The notes under the pieces are model-generated. The model was given only the letters and a program-made list of their open reading frames with translations, ran no database searches and was not told where the DNA came from. The position numbers and the translations under genes are program-made. 64,000 bases of DNA from Oceanisphaera marina (GTDB taxonomy: Bacteria; Pseudomonadota; Gammaproteobacteria; Enterobacterales; Aeromonadaceae), in NCBI RefSeq assembly GCF_014643915.1, contig NZ_BMKE01000010.1, positions 54,862-118,861 of the forward strand, written 5' to 3'. This document shows positions 35,314 through 44,183 of this stretch, piece by piece; the first letter of the stretch is position 1; each line of letters opens with the position of its first letter.

Positions 35314-36375
35314 TTATTCCTTGCCCAGGTAGGCGGCCCGCACGTCTGCCCAGCTGTCTTCTTCGGTCACTCTAAGCACATGCTGCGAGATTTCGGCCCT
35401 TAGCGGGCTGCCATCCGGCAGGGCCAGCGCATACAGCTGCTGCGCAAACACGCCGGGCAGCACGGTCAGCTGTTGGCCCAGCTGTAGATTGCGGTATTGC
35501 ATCAGCGCACGATCGTAAACAATGGCGTCCGTTTCGCCCTTGATCACCGATTCCATGGCGGTAGTGAGATCAGGGTAGGTTTGATAACGAACTCGTTCTT
35601 CTTCCAGATAACGCTGGCTGGCGGTTTCGTTAATGGTTGCCACCACCTTGCCGGGCAAATCGCTGGCGCCCTGAATACCGGTGCGCAGGTTGCTCACGGT
35701 CAAGGATGAGGTAATGGCGGCGGTAAAGCTGGCCACCATGATCAGGCCGGCAAACATCCAGACAAGACCGATGACACGGCCGGCAAACGAGACCGGCGCC
35801 TTGTCGCCATAACCGACCGTGGTCATGGTGACCGCAGCCCACCAGAAGCTGGCGCCAATGCCTTGTGCCGCTGAACCGCCAAACTGGTCCGGGTTACGTT
35901 TTCGCTCCACCAGCCACAACAGGAAACCCGCACCCAACAACAGGGCGGCAAGGGCAAGCACCACGCTCAGGAACTGCCAGCTGATTAACGCCTTCAAACT
36001 GGCGAGCAGACTTTGCTCCGCCACCTGAGGAATGGCGATGGACAATCCTGTTTGATAGAAGGGGTGGCTGAAGTCAAACTGCGTATCCCGGTCGGCGGTC
36101 ATGGTCAGTGCGCCCACGGCGACGTCCACCTCCCCGTTTTCAACGGCATCCAGCAGCGCACCAAATGACAGGGGCACCCACTCATATTCTCGGTTCATGC
36201 CTTTTGCAATGTCTTCCCAAAGGTCGATGCTGATCCCTTCCCATCGGCCGTCATCGTTTTGCATGACAAAAGGAGGAACCTGGGTGATGCCTACTTTTAT
36301 TGGTTGCTCGGTTTGAGCCTGGGCAGACAGCCCAAATGTGGTGAGTAAAACATAAAAAATAATCTTTCTAAGCAT
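35314..36375 (-). CDS. Prokaryotic ionotropic glutamate receptor (GluR0-like) ligand-gated K+ channel
   Basis: A 353-residue protein with the GluR0 plan. Signal peptide (1-20). The first ligand-binding lobe (about 25-118) has TMTADRDTQFDFSHPF, including the agonist-contact Arg (96). TM helix (about 130-155), re-entrant pore loop with K+ selectivity filter TTVGYGD (185-191), second helix (about 200-222). The second lobe has GETDAIVYDR (280-289) with the ligand-contact Asp. The pore interrupts the binding protein exactly as in cyanobacterial GluR0. Predicted role: amino-acid-gated K+ flux across the inner membrane; agonist unknown. No operon partner is seen. Confidence 0.9.
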   Translation of the reverse strand: MLRKIIFYVLLTTFGLSAQAQTEQPIKVGITQVPPFVMQNDDGRWEGISIDLWEDIAKGMNREYEWVPLSFGALLDAVENGEVDVAVGALTMTADRDTQFDFSHPFYQTGLSIAIPQVAEQSLLASLKALISWQFLSVVLALAALLLGAGFLLWLVERKRNPDQFGGSAAQGIGASFWWAAVTMTTVGYGDKAPVSFAGRVIGLVWMFAGLIMVASFTAAITSSLTVSNLRTGIQGASDLPGKVVATINETASQRYLEEERVRYQTYPDLTTAMESVIKGETDAIVYDRALMQYRNLQLGQQLTVLPGVFAQQLYALALPDGSPLRAEISQHVLRVTEEDSWADVRAAYLGKE

Positions 36376-36506
36376 AACGTGGTATGGCCTTGAATCTGGC
36401 CTTGCTCCCAGTTTGTGTATAAGTCACGTCCAGTGTAAACAGCCTCATCTGGATTAGAAGAGGCCTGGTCAGAATAAATCTCCCCAGGTGCGAGACAGAC
36501 GCCTTA

Positions 36507-37850
36507 TCATTTGGCGGTAATCTGTTCTACTCGGCTCACCACTTCACCGTTGGCCAGCCGGGTAGTGATAGCCTGGCCCGGTTGTAATTGACTGGCATCG
36601 GTCAGCACCCGTTTTTGGTGCAGGGTAATGCTGTACCCCCGCGAAAGAGTGGCCAGAGGACTCATGGCATTGAGGCGAGAGCCTGCCAGAGCCAGCTGAT
36701 GTTTGCTGCGATCCAGCCGGGCTTTCAACAGGCTGCTCAGGCGCAGTTGCAGGCCATTCAGCTGCAATTGACGGCTTTGCAGGCGCTGGGCCGGATGCTG
36801 ATGTTGCAGGCGCAGTTTGCCATTGCTCAGCCGTTGTTGAGACTCGGCCAGGCGCTGGCGCAAGGCGCGTTGCAGTCTGACCTGCAGCTGGTCCAGTCGT
36901 TGTGCCTGTTGTTGCAGTTGCTGGCGTGGATGTTGAAGCTGCAGGCGCGCATTCAAGCGGGTTAAGCGGTTGCTGCTTTGCAATAAATAGCGCCGTTGTG
37001 CCTGCTGCAGCCGTTGCTGCCACTGTTGATACTGCAGCTGCTGGGCACCGCCGTCCTGGCTGATCAACTCGGCGGCGGCAGACGGAGTGGGGGCGCGCAA
37101 GTCGGCCACCAGATCACTCAGGGTAATATCGACTTCGTGGCCCACGGCACTGACTATCGGCAGGTGCGAGGCGGCAATGGCACGTATCAAACGTTCGTCG
37201 TTAAAACACCACAAGTCTTCCAGTGAGCCACCGCCGCGGGCCAGGATCAGTACCTCTGTCTCATTGCGGCGATTGGCCCGCTCCAGAGCCGATATCAGTT
37301 GAGTGGCGGCAATGTCGCCCTGCACCTGGCTGGGGTAGATAATGACCTGCAAATGAGGCGCCCGGCGTGCCAACACGCTTAAAATGTCATGCAGGGCCGC
37401 GCCGGTAGGCGAACTGATGATGCCAATGCGGACAGGGTGGGGCGGCAGGGGTTGCTTGCGATCGGCATCGAACAGCCCCTCGGCACCCAGGCTCTGTTTA
37501 AGCGCCTCATATTGCTGTTTCAGCAAGCCTTCGCCGGCGGGCGCCATGGTTTGTGCGACCAGCTGGTAATCACCTCTGGGCTCATACAGGGTGACTTTGC
37601 CGAAGATCAGCACCTGATCGCCATTTTTCGGCCGAAAGGACACGCTGCGATTATTACCGCGAAACATGGCACAGCGCAGTTGCGACTGATTGTCCTTGAG
37701 AGAAAAATACCAATGACCCGACCCCGGGGTGGCCAGGTTGGAGATTTCGCCAGTGAGCGCTACCGTGCCCATTTCGCCTTCCAGCAGCATGCGGGCATGT
37801 CGATTCAGGCGAGTGACCGTATATACGTCTGTTAACTTATCTTGCTGCAA
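36507..37850 (-). CDS. xseA: Exodeoxyribonuclease VII large subunit XseA
   Basis: A 447-residue nuclease subunit (E. coli 456) acting with XseB in single-stranded DNA degradation and mismatch repair. An N-terminal OB fold (about 1-105, with [18 protein letters not shown]) precedes the catalytic domain with [13 protein letters not shown] (about 145), [17 protein letters not shown] (about 205-221) and [11 protein letters not shown] (about 235). A long Gln/Arg/Leu-rich coiled coil (about 270-400) follows. It is divergent from guaB, the enteric arrangement. Confidence 0.97.
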   Translation of the reverse strand: MQQDKLTDVYTVTRLNRHARMLLEGEMGTVALTGEISNLATPGSGHWYFSLKDNQSQLRCAMFRGNNRSVSFRPKNGDQVLIFGKVTLYEPRGDYQLVAQTMAPAGEGLLKQQYEALKQSLGAEGLFDADRKQPLPPHPVRIGIISSPTGAALHDILSVLARRAPHLQVIIYPSQVQGDIAATQLISALERANRRNETEVLILARGGGSLEDLWCFNDERLIRAIAASHLPIVSAVGHEVDITLSDLVADLRAPTPSAAAELISQDGGAQQLQYQQWQQRLQQAQRRYLLQSSNRLTRLNARLQLQHPRQQLQQQAQRLDQLQVRLQRALRQRLAESQQRLSNGKLRLQHQHPAQRLQSRQLQLNGLQLRLSSLLKARLDRSKHQLALAGSRLNAMSPLATLSRGYSITLHQKRVLTDASQLQPGQAITTRLANGEVVSRVEQITAK

Positions 37851-38008
37851 AATGGCCTCTGATGAGTATCTTTATATGAAGGTAAGCCGTTTTCATCACT
37901 ATTTTGCGCTTAATTGGCCAAAATAACAAAAATCGCTTTACCGACAAGGACGACTTGCCTAAAATTCTACTGCAATATTTTTACCCCCCAACTATGGTGA
38001 ATATTGCG

Positions 38009-39472
38009 ATGCTTAGGATTATTCAAGACGCCCTGACCTTTGATGATGTATTGCTGGTTCCAGCTCACTCTACCGTGCTTCCCAATACTGCAGACCTCCG
38101 TACTCGCCTTACGCGAGACATAACGCTCAACATTCCTATTGTTTCTGCCGCCATGGATACGGTGACTGACGCCGATCTGGCCATTGCTCTGGCTCAGGAA
38201 GGTGGCATCGGTTTTATTCACAAGAATATGTCGGTAGAAGCCCAGGCCGCCCAGGTGCGCAAGGTGAAAAAATTCGAAAGTGGTGTCGTGTCCGATCCGG
38301 TGACCGTGCGCCCCGACATGACCATTGGCGAAGTACGCGAACAGACCCTGATCAATGGCTTTGCCGGCTACCCGGTCGTGTCTTCCAGCGGTGAACTGGT
38401 GGGTATTATTACCGGCCGTGATGTGCGCTTTGTGCAGGACATGGACAAGCGGGTTGACGAGGTGATGACCGAAAAATCTCGTCTGGTTACCGTAGAAGCC
38501 GGCGCCGCCCGTGAGCGGGTAGAAGCCCTGATGCAACAGCACCGTATCGAAAAAGTACTGGTAGTGGGCAGCAAGGGTCAGCTGACCGGCATGATCAGCG
38601 CCAAGGATTTCCAGAAAGCCGAAAGCAAGCCAAATGCCTGTAAAGACGACCAGGGGCGTTTGCGTGTGGGGGCAGCCGTAGGTGCCGCTCCTGGCAACGA
38701 AGAGCGCATTCAGGCGCTGGTCGATGCCGGCCTGGACGTACTGCTGATCGACTCTTCACACGGTCATTCCGAAGGCGTACTCGAGCGCATTCGCGAAACC
38801 CGTAAAGCATTTCCCGATTTGGCGATTGTAGGCGGCAACGTAGCAACGGCTGCGGGCGCGCTGGCATTGGTTGAAGCAGGCGTCAGTGCGGTCAAGGTCG
38901 GCATAGGCCCGGGCTCTATCTGTACCACTCGTATTGTAACCGGCTGTGGTGTGCCACAAATCAGTGCCGTGGCCAATGCGGTAGAAGCCCTGAAAGATCT
39001 GGATATTCCGGTGATTGCCGATGGTGGCATTCGCTTTTCTGGCGACATTGCCAAGGCGCTGGCCGCCGGAGCCAACTGTGTGATGATGGGTTCCATGTTT
39101 GCGGGCACCGAAGAATCGCCCGGCGAAATCGAATTATTCCAGGGGCGCTCTTTCAAGTCTTACCGTGGTATGGGATCCTTGGGCGCCATGAGTAAAGGCT
39201 CCAGCGACCGTTATTTTCAAACCGACAATGCCGCCGACAAACTGGTACCGGAAGGCATTGAAGGTCGAGTGCCTTACAAAGGTAAGCTGAAAGAAATTAT
39301 TCATCAGCAAATGGGCGGTCTGCGCAGTGCCATGGGATTAACCGGCAGTGCCACCATAGATGACCTGCGCACCAAGGCAGAATTTGTTAAGATATCCGGC
39401 GCGGGCATTCAGGAATCGCACGTGCACGATGTGACCATTACCAAGGAAGCGCCTAACTATCGGTTGGGCTGA
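38009..39472 (+). CDS. guaB: Inosine-5'-monophosphate dehydrogenase GuaB
   Basis: A 487-residue enzyme converting IMP to XMP, the committed step to GMP (E. coli 488). The TIM barrel is interrupted by a CBS-domain pair (about 95-200). The catalytic loop [18 protein letters not shown] carries Cys near 305, and the flap region KYRGMGS-type sequence is near 410 (here [19 protein letters not shown]). ATG 38009 was chosen over an upstream in-frame start because it matches the conserved MLRI N-terminus. A terminator lies between it and guaA, so guaA may be partly independent. Confidence 0.97.
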   Translation: MLRIIQDALTFDDVLLVPAHSTVLPNTADLRTRLTRDITLNIPIVSAAMDTVTDADLAIALAQEGGIGFIHKNMSVEAQAAQVRKVKKFESGVVSDPVTVRPDMTIGEVREQTLINGFAGYPVVSSSGELVGIITGRDVRFVQDMDKRVDEVMTEKSRLVTVEAGAARERVEALMQQHRIEKVLVVGSKGQLTGMISAKDFQKAESKPNACKDDQGRLRVGAAVGAAPGNEERIQALVDAGLDVLLIDSSHGHSEGVLERIRETRKAFPDLAIVGGNVATAAGALALVEAGVSAVKVGIGPGSICTTRIVTGCGVPQISAVANAVEALKDLDIPVIADGGIRFSGDIAKALAAGANCVMMGSMFAGTEESPGEIELFQGRSFKSYRGMGSLGAMSKGSSDRYFQTDNAADKLVPEGIEGRVPYKGKLKEIIHQQMGGLRSAMGLTGSATIDDLRTKAEFVKISGAGIQESHVHDVTITKEAPNYRLG

Positions 39473-39488
39473 TCCAAAAACGCAGTAG

Positions 39489-39514
39489 ACGGGGGACGAG
39501 TTTCCCCGTTTTTC
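39489..39514 (+). terminator. Terminator-like hairpin between guaB and guaA
   Basis: ACGGGGGA pairs with TCCCCGT, followed by TTTT. It may attenuate transcription between the two purine genes. Confidence 0.7.
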
Positions 39515-39565
39515 TATTGCCGTCTGCTCCCCCCTCAGGCGGTTCTTGTAACGAGTAGGAAGACG

Positions 39566-41143
39566 ATGACCAAAAATATTCATGATAACCGGATCCTGAT
39601 CCTGGATTTCGGCTCACAATATACCCAGCTGATTGCCCGCCGTGTTCGGGAGCTGGGCGTTTATTGTGAGTTGTGGGCTTGGGACGTAACCGAAGCCCAA
39701 ATCCGGGACTTTAATCCAAATGGCATTATCTTGTCTGGGGGCCCAGAGTCAGTCACCGAGGCGAATAGCCCTCGCGCGCCTGAATATGTGTTTGAAGCGG
39801 GCGTGCCGGTGTTTGGTATTTGCTACGGCATGCAGACCATGGCCGAACAGCTGGGTGGCTCTGTAGCGGGTTCTAACGAGCGTGAGTTCGGTTATGCCCA
39901 GGTACAGCGAGTGGCCGATTGTGCCCTGTTTGCCAACATTGAAGATGCCATTGATGCCGACGGCAAGCCGTTGCTGGATGTATGGATGAGCCATGGCGAC
40001 AAGGTTGTAGCCTTGCCCGAGGGTTTTGAAAAAGTGGCGCAAACCGGCAGCTGTCCGTTTGCCGCCATGGCGGACGAAAGCCGTCATTTCTACGGTGTGC
40101 AATTCCACCCGGAAGTGACTCATACCCGCCAGGGTTCGCGCATGCTGGAGCACTTCATTCGCACTATCTGTGCCTGTGATGCCTTGTGGACGCCTGCCAC
40201 CATTATCGATGACGCCGTGGCGCGTATTCGCGAACAGGTAGGCAGCGACAAGGTGCTGTTGGGTCTGTCTGGTGGTGTGGATTCTTCCGTCACCGCCATG
40301 CTGCTGCACCGTGCCATTGGCCCACAGCTGACCTGCGTCTTTGTAGATAACGGTCTGTTGCGGTTGAACGAAGCCGAGCAGGTAATGGACATGTTCGGCG
40401 ACCACTTCGGCCTGAACATAGTACACGTGAATGCCGAGCATCGTTTTCTGGACGCCATGGCCAGCGAAAATGATCCTGAAGCCAAGCGCAAGATCATCGG
40501 TCGCGTCTTTATCGAAGTGTTCGACGAAGAAGCCGGCAAGATCAAAGACGTTAAATGGCTGGCACAGGGCACCATTTATCCCGACGTGATCGAATCTGCT
40601 GGTTCTGCCACCGGCAAAGCCCATGTGATCAAGTCACACCACAACGTGGGTGGCTTGCCGGATGACATGGAAATGGGACTGGTTGAACCGCTCAAAGAGC
40701 TGTTCAAGGACGAAGTACGCCGTGTGGGCCTGGAATTGGGTCTGCCTTACGACATGCTGTATCGTCACCCGTTCCCTGGGCCAGGTCTGGGTGTACGCGT
40801 ATTGGGCGAAGTGAAGAAGGAATATTGCGACCTGCTGCGTCGTGCCGATGCCATCTTCATTGAAGAGCTGCACAATTATGATCTGTACAACAAGGTCAGC
40901 CAGGCGTTCACCGTGTTCCTGCCGGTCCGTTCGGTAGGCGTCATGGGTGATGCCCGCAAGTACGACTGGGTTGTATCATTGCGTGCGGTAGAAACCATCG
41001 ACTTCATGACCGCGCATTGGGCACACCTGCCATATGACTTCCTGGGGCATGTATCCAACCGTATCATCAACGAAATCGACGGTATTTCTCGTGTCGTATA
41101 CGACATCTCTGGCAAGCCACCGGCTACCATTGAGTGGGAATAA
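39566..41143 (+). CDS. guaA: GMP synthase (glutamine-hydrolysing) GuaA
   Basis: A 525-residue enzyme making GMP from XMP with glutamine-derived ammonia (E. coli 525). The class I amidotransferase domain has nucleophile Cys in GICYGMQTM (about 86) and His in FHPEVTHT (about 181). The ATP-pyrophosphatase P-loop [10 protein letters not shown] lies near 233, and the C-terminal dimerisation domain ends PATIEWE. A start ribosome-binding site (GTAGGAAG) lies upstream. An intrinsic terminator follows. Confidence 0.98.
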   Translation: MTKNIHDNRILILDFGSQYTQLIARRVRELGVYCELWAWDVTEAQIRDFNPNGIILSGGPESVTEANSPRAPEYVFEAGVPVFGICYGMQTMAEQLGGSVAGSNEREFGYAQVQRVADCALFANIEDAIDADGKPLLDVWMSHGDKVVALPEGFEKVAQTGSCPFAAMADESRHFYGVQFHPEVTHTRQGSRMLEHFIRTICACDALWTPATIIDDAVARIREQVGSDKVLLGLSGGVDSSVTAMLLHRAIGPQLTCVFVDNGLLRLNEAEQVMDMFGDHFGLNIVHVNAEHRFLDAMASENDPEAKRKIIGRVFIEVFDEEAGKIKDVKWLAQGTIYPDVIESAGSATGKAHVIKSHHNVGGLPDDMEMGLVEPLKELFKDEVRRVGLELGLPYDMLYRHPFPGPGLGVRVLGEVKKEYCDLLRRADAIFIEELHNYDLYNKVSQAFTVFLPVRSVGVMGDARKYDWVVSLRAVETIDFMTAHWAHLPYDFLGHVSNRIINEIDGISRVVYDISGKPPATIEWE

Positions 41144-41180
41144 ACTGTCAGCCTGAATAGGGCAGACTGCTAAATGAGGA

Positions 41181-41203
41181 GGGCGCTTAATAGCGCCCTT
41201 TTT
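41181..41203 (+). terminator. Intrinsic terminator of guaA
   Basis: GGGCGCT-TAAT-AGCGCCC followed by TTTTT. Confidence 0.9.
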
Positions 41204-41360
41204 ATATCTAAAAATCCCTTCGGATAGCGGTACACCGTCGAGTTTAAGCGACCAGTTACAGATAAAGCCTGAAATCCAGATTCTTTTTTCACAAAACCCA
41301 TAGAAAAGGAGATCAATAGCACAAAGTCATACTTTGTTGCTCAATGGCAAGATAATTGTG

Positions 41361-41389
41361 TTGTGATGTTAATTTTTTGTATCTAATGT
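41361..41389 (+). promoter_or_regulatory. Predicted promoter of the glycine riboswitch transcript
   Basis: TTGTGA (41361-41366) and TAATGT (41384-41389) are spaced 17 bp and would start RNA just before the first aptamer. An imperfect palindrome, AGCACAAAGT-cat-ACTTTGTTGCT, lies about 20 bp upstream of the -35 and could be a regulator site. Confidence 0.45.
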
Positions 41390-41401
41390 GTAGGGTGTTC
41401 A

Positions 41402-41604
41402 AGCCAGCCGGGAGAGAGTGCTGAGCCAGTACCGCAAGGTATCAGCGCCGCCGAAGGAGCAACCGCCCCGTAAACTCTCAGGCAAAAGGACCGGTGGCTG
41501 TAGACATATCCGAAGAGTGGTCTGTTGCACTTTAGACCCGCCGAAGGAGCAAACCAATCTATCGAGGGATAGAGCTGGTGAATCTCTCAGGCTCCAAGAC
41601 GGAT
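41402..41604 (+). ncRNA. Tandem glycine riboswitch
   Basis: Two glycine aptamers in series. Aptamer 1 is about 41402-41499, closed by AGCCAGCCGG with CCGGTGGCT. Aptamer 2 is about 41508-41604, closed by ATCCG with CGGAT. Both contain the diagnostic GCCGAAGGAGCAA core and the CTCTCAGGC segment, joined by a short linker. The double arrangement is the classic glycine-sensing form. No clear intrinsic terminator lies between it and the next gene, so control at translation initiation is more likely than attenuation. Confidence 0.93.
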
Positions 41605-41682
41605 GGGGACGTCAGGCAATGCTGCGTATTACTTTGCATTAAAACAAGGTGCGCCATGCCTGCACAAAAAGAGTGCACTTTC

Positions 41683-42942
41683 ATGTCCGAGATGAAAAAG
41701 GTTGCTGTTTTAGGTGCCGGTATTACCGGAATTACCACCGCCGCCAAGTTGATTGAGCAGGGGTTTGAGGTCACCGTGTTTGACCGACAGCGTTATGCCG
41801 CCATGGAAACCAGTTTCGCCAATGGCGGCCAGCTTTCTGCCTCCAATGCCGAGGTGTGGAACACCTGGTCCACGGTATTAAAAGGCATTAAATGGATGCT
41901 GCAGGCGGATGCGCCATTACTGGTTAACCCCACTCCAAGCTGGCATAAATTGAGTTGGATGCTCGAATTTATGCGCCACATTCCCGATTACCAACGTAAT
42001 ACCATTGAAACCACCCGCCTGGCCATTGAAGCGCGTCAGCATCTGATGGCGCTGGGGCAAACATGGGGGGTTGGGTTTGATCATTCCGATTGTGGCATTA
42101 TGCATTTTTATGCCAATCAAAAAGATTTTAACCACGCCTGTGAAGTCACCAAACTGCTGAAAAAAGGCGGATTAGAGCGCCATGCCCTCACATCTGCCGA
42201 TATCAAACTAAAAGAGCCACGCCTGCAAGGTAGCTTTGTTGGCGGCTTCTGGACACCCAGTGATAGCACGGGCGATATTCACAACTTTACCTTTGGGCTG
42301 GCTGAAGCCATTCGCAAGGCCGGCGTTACCTTCTGTATGGAAACCGAGCTTGATGACGTCAGCATTGAAGGCAAGGGCGTTCGGGTGACTGACAATAAAG
42401 GTAACTCAAACCACTTTGATGCGGTTGTGGTGTGCGCGGGCGTGGGGAGTCGGAAACTGGCGAGTAAACTGGGTGACCGAGTCAATATCTACCCGGTGAA
42501 GGGGTATTCAATTACGGTTAACTTGCGTGACCAGCAGAGCCAGGAGAGTGCGCCGTTAATTTCCTTGCTGGACGACGAGACGAAAATCGTGACCAGCCGC
42601 CTGGGCAAAGATCGTTTTCGGATTGCAGGAACGGCCGAGTTTAACGGCTATAATCGCAATATTCGCGAAGATCGTATTCGCCCATTGGTGAAGTGGTGTA
42701 ACCGGCACTTCCCTGATGTTTCTACCAGCAGTGTGGTGCCGTGGGCTGGCTTGAGACCTATGATGCCGAACATGATGCCTAAGGTGGGCCGGGGTCGTCA
42801 TCCACAGGTGTTTTACAATACAGGTCATGGCCATTTGGGATGGACATTAAGTGGTGCCACCGCTGATATGGTAGCAAGCGTGATGGCGGGGGTACGTGAT
42901 GAAACCAGAAGCAGCAGCTTGACGATGGCGGTGGTGAGCTAA
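41683..42942 (+). CDS. dadA: DadA-family D-amino acid dehydrogenase / amino acid oxidase under glycine riboswitch
   Basis: A 419-residue FAD enzyme of the D-amino acid dehydrogenase small-subunit family. The N-terminal Rossmann motif is VAVLGAGITGITTAAKL (residues about 7-23). ETSFANGGQLSASNAEVW matches the DadA ETSxANxGQ segment. The C-terminus has GRHPQVFYNTGHGHLGWTLS, the conserved FAD-contact region. ATG 41683 gives an N-terminus like known DadA; ATG 41656, with AAGG six bases upstream, is a credible alternative. Its position behind a tandem glycine riboswitch suggests glycine or a glycine-related amino acid as physiological substrate, which is inference. A strong terminator follows. Confidence 0.88.
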   Translation: MSEMKKVAVLGAGITGITTAAKLIEQGFEVTVFDRQRYAAMETSFANGGQLSASNAEVWNTWSTVLKGIKWMLQADAPLLVNPTPSWHKLSWMLEFMRHIPDYQRNTIETTRLAIEARQHLMALGQTWGVGFDHSDCGIMHFYANQKDFNHACEVTKLLKKGGLERHALTSADIKLKEPRLQGSFVGGFWTPSDSTGDIHNFTFGLAEAIRKAGVTFCMETELDDVSIEGKGVRVTDNKGNSNHFDAVVVCAGVGSRKLASKLGDRVNIYPVKGYSITVNLRDQQSQESAPLISLLDDETKIVTSRLGKDRFRIAGTAEFNGYNRNIREDRIRPLVKWCNRHFPDVSTSSVVPWAGLRPMMPNMMPKVGRGRHPQVFYNTGHGHLGWTLSGATADMVASVMAGVRDETRSSSLTMAVVS

Positions 42943-42976
42943 GGTTCTCAGCACCGAACGATAGCCGTTAAAGGAG

Positions 42977-43009
42977 AATGCCAGTCAGTGAAGCTGACTG
43001 GCATTTTTT
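42977..43009 (+). terminator. Intrinsic terminator of the riboswitch-controlled gene
   Basis: A perfect 12-bp stem, AATGCCAGTCAG with CTGACTGGCATT, and a T-run. Confidence 0.93.
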
Positions 43010-43118
43010 ATACACGGCGCGTATTCATGGTTTTTAATGTTTGAGCGCCTTGAACGTCTAGACTCAATACAGCATTGTTACTCTTACTGTGCGTGTTGTT
43101 CCATTTAAGGAGAAGTCG

Positions 43119-43571
43119 ATGAGAGCCATACTTTTTACTGTCTGGTTAACGCTGCTGGTGGCGACATCGTCACAGGCGGCCGATGGCATGATCGATATTG
43201 AAAGTGCGTATACGGTGACAGAAACGGCAAATCGGATAGAAACGACCCTGAAAGAAAAAGGCATGACGGTGTTTAACCGCATTAATCACGGGCAGGCAGC
43301 GGAACAGGTTGATATCAAACTGAGGGATACAGAGCTTATCGTCTTTGGTAACCCCAGGGTAGGTAGCCCGCTGATGCAGTGCCAGCAGAGTGTGGGCATC
43401 GATTTGCCACAAAAAATGCTGATGTGGCAAGCGGCCGATGGCAAGGTGTGGGTGTCTTATAATGACCCGGATTACCTGGTACAAAGACACGACATCAAGG
43501 GATGTGAGCAAGAGCTGGCGACCGTAGCAAAGGCGCTGGCCAGCATCGCTCAATCTGTAGCCAAAAAGTAA
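43119..43571 (+). CDS. Secreted DUF302 family protein
   Basis: A 150-residue protein with a signal peptide (MRAILFTVWLTLLVATSSQAA, cleavage near 20-22), so probably periplasmic. The DUF302 core follows: ESAYTVTETANRIETTLKEKGMTVFNRINHG, then LIVFGNPRVGSPLMQCQQSVGIDLPQKMLMW and VSYNDPDYLVQRH. ATG 43119 is chosen because AAGGAG precedes it; an in-frame start ten codons upstream lacks this. Function of the family is unknown. The gene is monocistronic. Confidence 0.87.
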   Translation: MRAILFTVWLTLLVATSSQAADGMIDIESAYTVTETANRIETTLKEKGMTVFNRINHGQAAEQVDIKLRDTELIVFGNPRVGSPLMQCQQSVGIDLPQKMLMWQAADGKVWVSYNDPDYLVQRHDIKGCEQELATVAKALASIAQSVAKK

Positions 43572-43578
43572 ACTCATT

Positions 43579-43601
43579 AAAAAGGGCGCCTAGAGGCGCC
43601 C
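43579..43601 (-). terminator. Intrinsic terminator reading on the minus strand
   Basis: GGGCGCC (43584-43590) pairs with GGCGCCC (43595-43601). The A-run at 43579-43583 is a T-run on the minus strand. It would end a transcript coming from the small gene at 43690-43779 and lies just past the DUF302 stop. Confidence 0.75.
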
Positions 43602-43689
43602 AATATGAGGTACTGATTATCTTGTCTGTATCCGAATCAGGCACTGGCTCTTGTGCCTGCTCCCGTAGTGGCGTTGCACCGCTACTTGC

Positions 43690-43779
43690 TTATTCGCTAT
43701 TCTTGCGCTTGTCGCGTTTTTCCTGACGTTTTTCTTTCAGTGATTTTTCTGCTTTCTTTTTTACTTTTTCCTTACTCAT
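43690..43779 (-). CDS. 29-residue lysine-rich small protein
   Basis: A very short gene: ATG (43777-43779), 29 residues, TAA (43690-43692). The peptide starts MSKEKVKKKAEKS and ends DKRKNSE. It is almost entirely Lys, Glu, Arg, Asp, Gln, Asn and Ser, strongly basic, and likely a single amphipathic or charged helix. Support: an AAGGAG ribosome-binding site 7 nt upstream, a minus-strand intrinsic terminator about 90 bp downstream, and a perfect palindrome about 80 bp upstream overlapping a plausible -35. Function unknown; RNA, ribosome or nucleic-acid binding is possible from charge alone. Confidence 0.7.
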   Translation of the reverse strand: MSKEKVKKKAEKSLKEKRQEKRDKRKNSE

Positions 43780-43859
43780 GATCAAGCTCCTTAATGAACC
43801 ACCATCGGAAAAGTGCCGTTTTCTTTTCTTTCTGGCTTACATAGTCGACTTTTTCATTC

Positions 43860-43883
43860 ATTTAAACTGGGGGCAGTTTAAAT
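43860..43883. promoter_or_regulatory. Perfect 10-bp inverted repeat, probable operator
   Basis: ATTTAAACTG-GGGG-CAGTTTAAAT. On the minus strand TTTAAA within it is followed, after 17 bp, by TATGTA, a plausible promoter for the 29-residue gene. The palindrome would then cover the -35. The cognate regulator is not recognised. Confidence 0.5.
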
Positions 43884-44183
43884 CAGGTCACGGCAGGTAA
43901 ATACTTCAAGATTGCATCTCCTTATCGCTATACACAAGAAACAGAAACAAAGATGAACATTGGCCGAAAAATAAAAATTTCGCAGATAAATATGGATAAA
44001 AAGAGAGGGTGGTAAAGAAGGGAGTTGATAAATATGCATACACCCTCTCTACAAACCGTGCTCTTATGTAAAAAGTAACCCGTGCAAGTTATTTCAAAGC
44101 AGTGCAAATACCCTAGCCCAAGCTCCAGAGGAAAGCAACTCTTTGGCTTGGGGGGAGATTTAACGGTTATTTACACGGTTAAT
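43884..44183. other. Intergenic region downstream of cti
   Basis: About 300 bp with no gene seen. An imperfect inverted repeat pairs CCCAAGC near 44117 with GCTTGGG near 44145-44151 and could fold into a stem downstream of the cti stop. It lacks a T-run. Confidence 0.35.
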
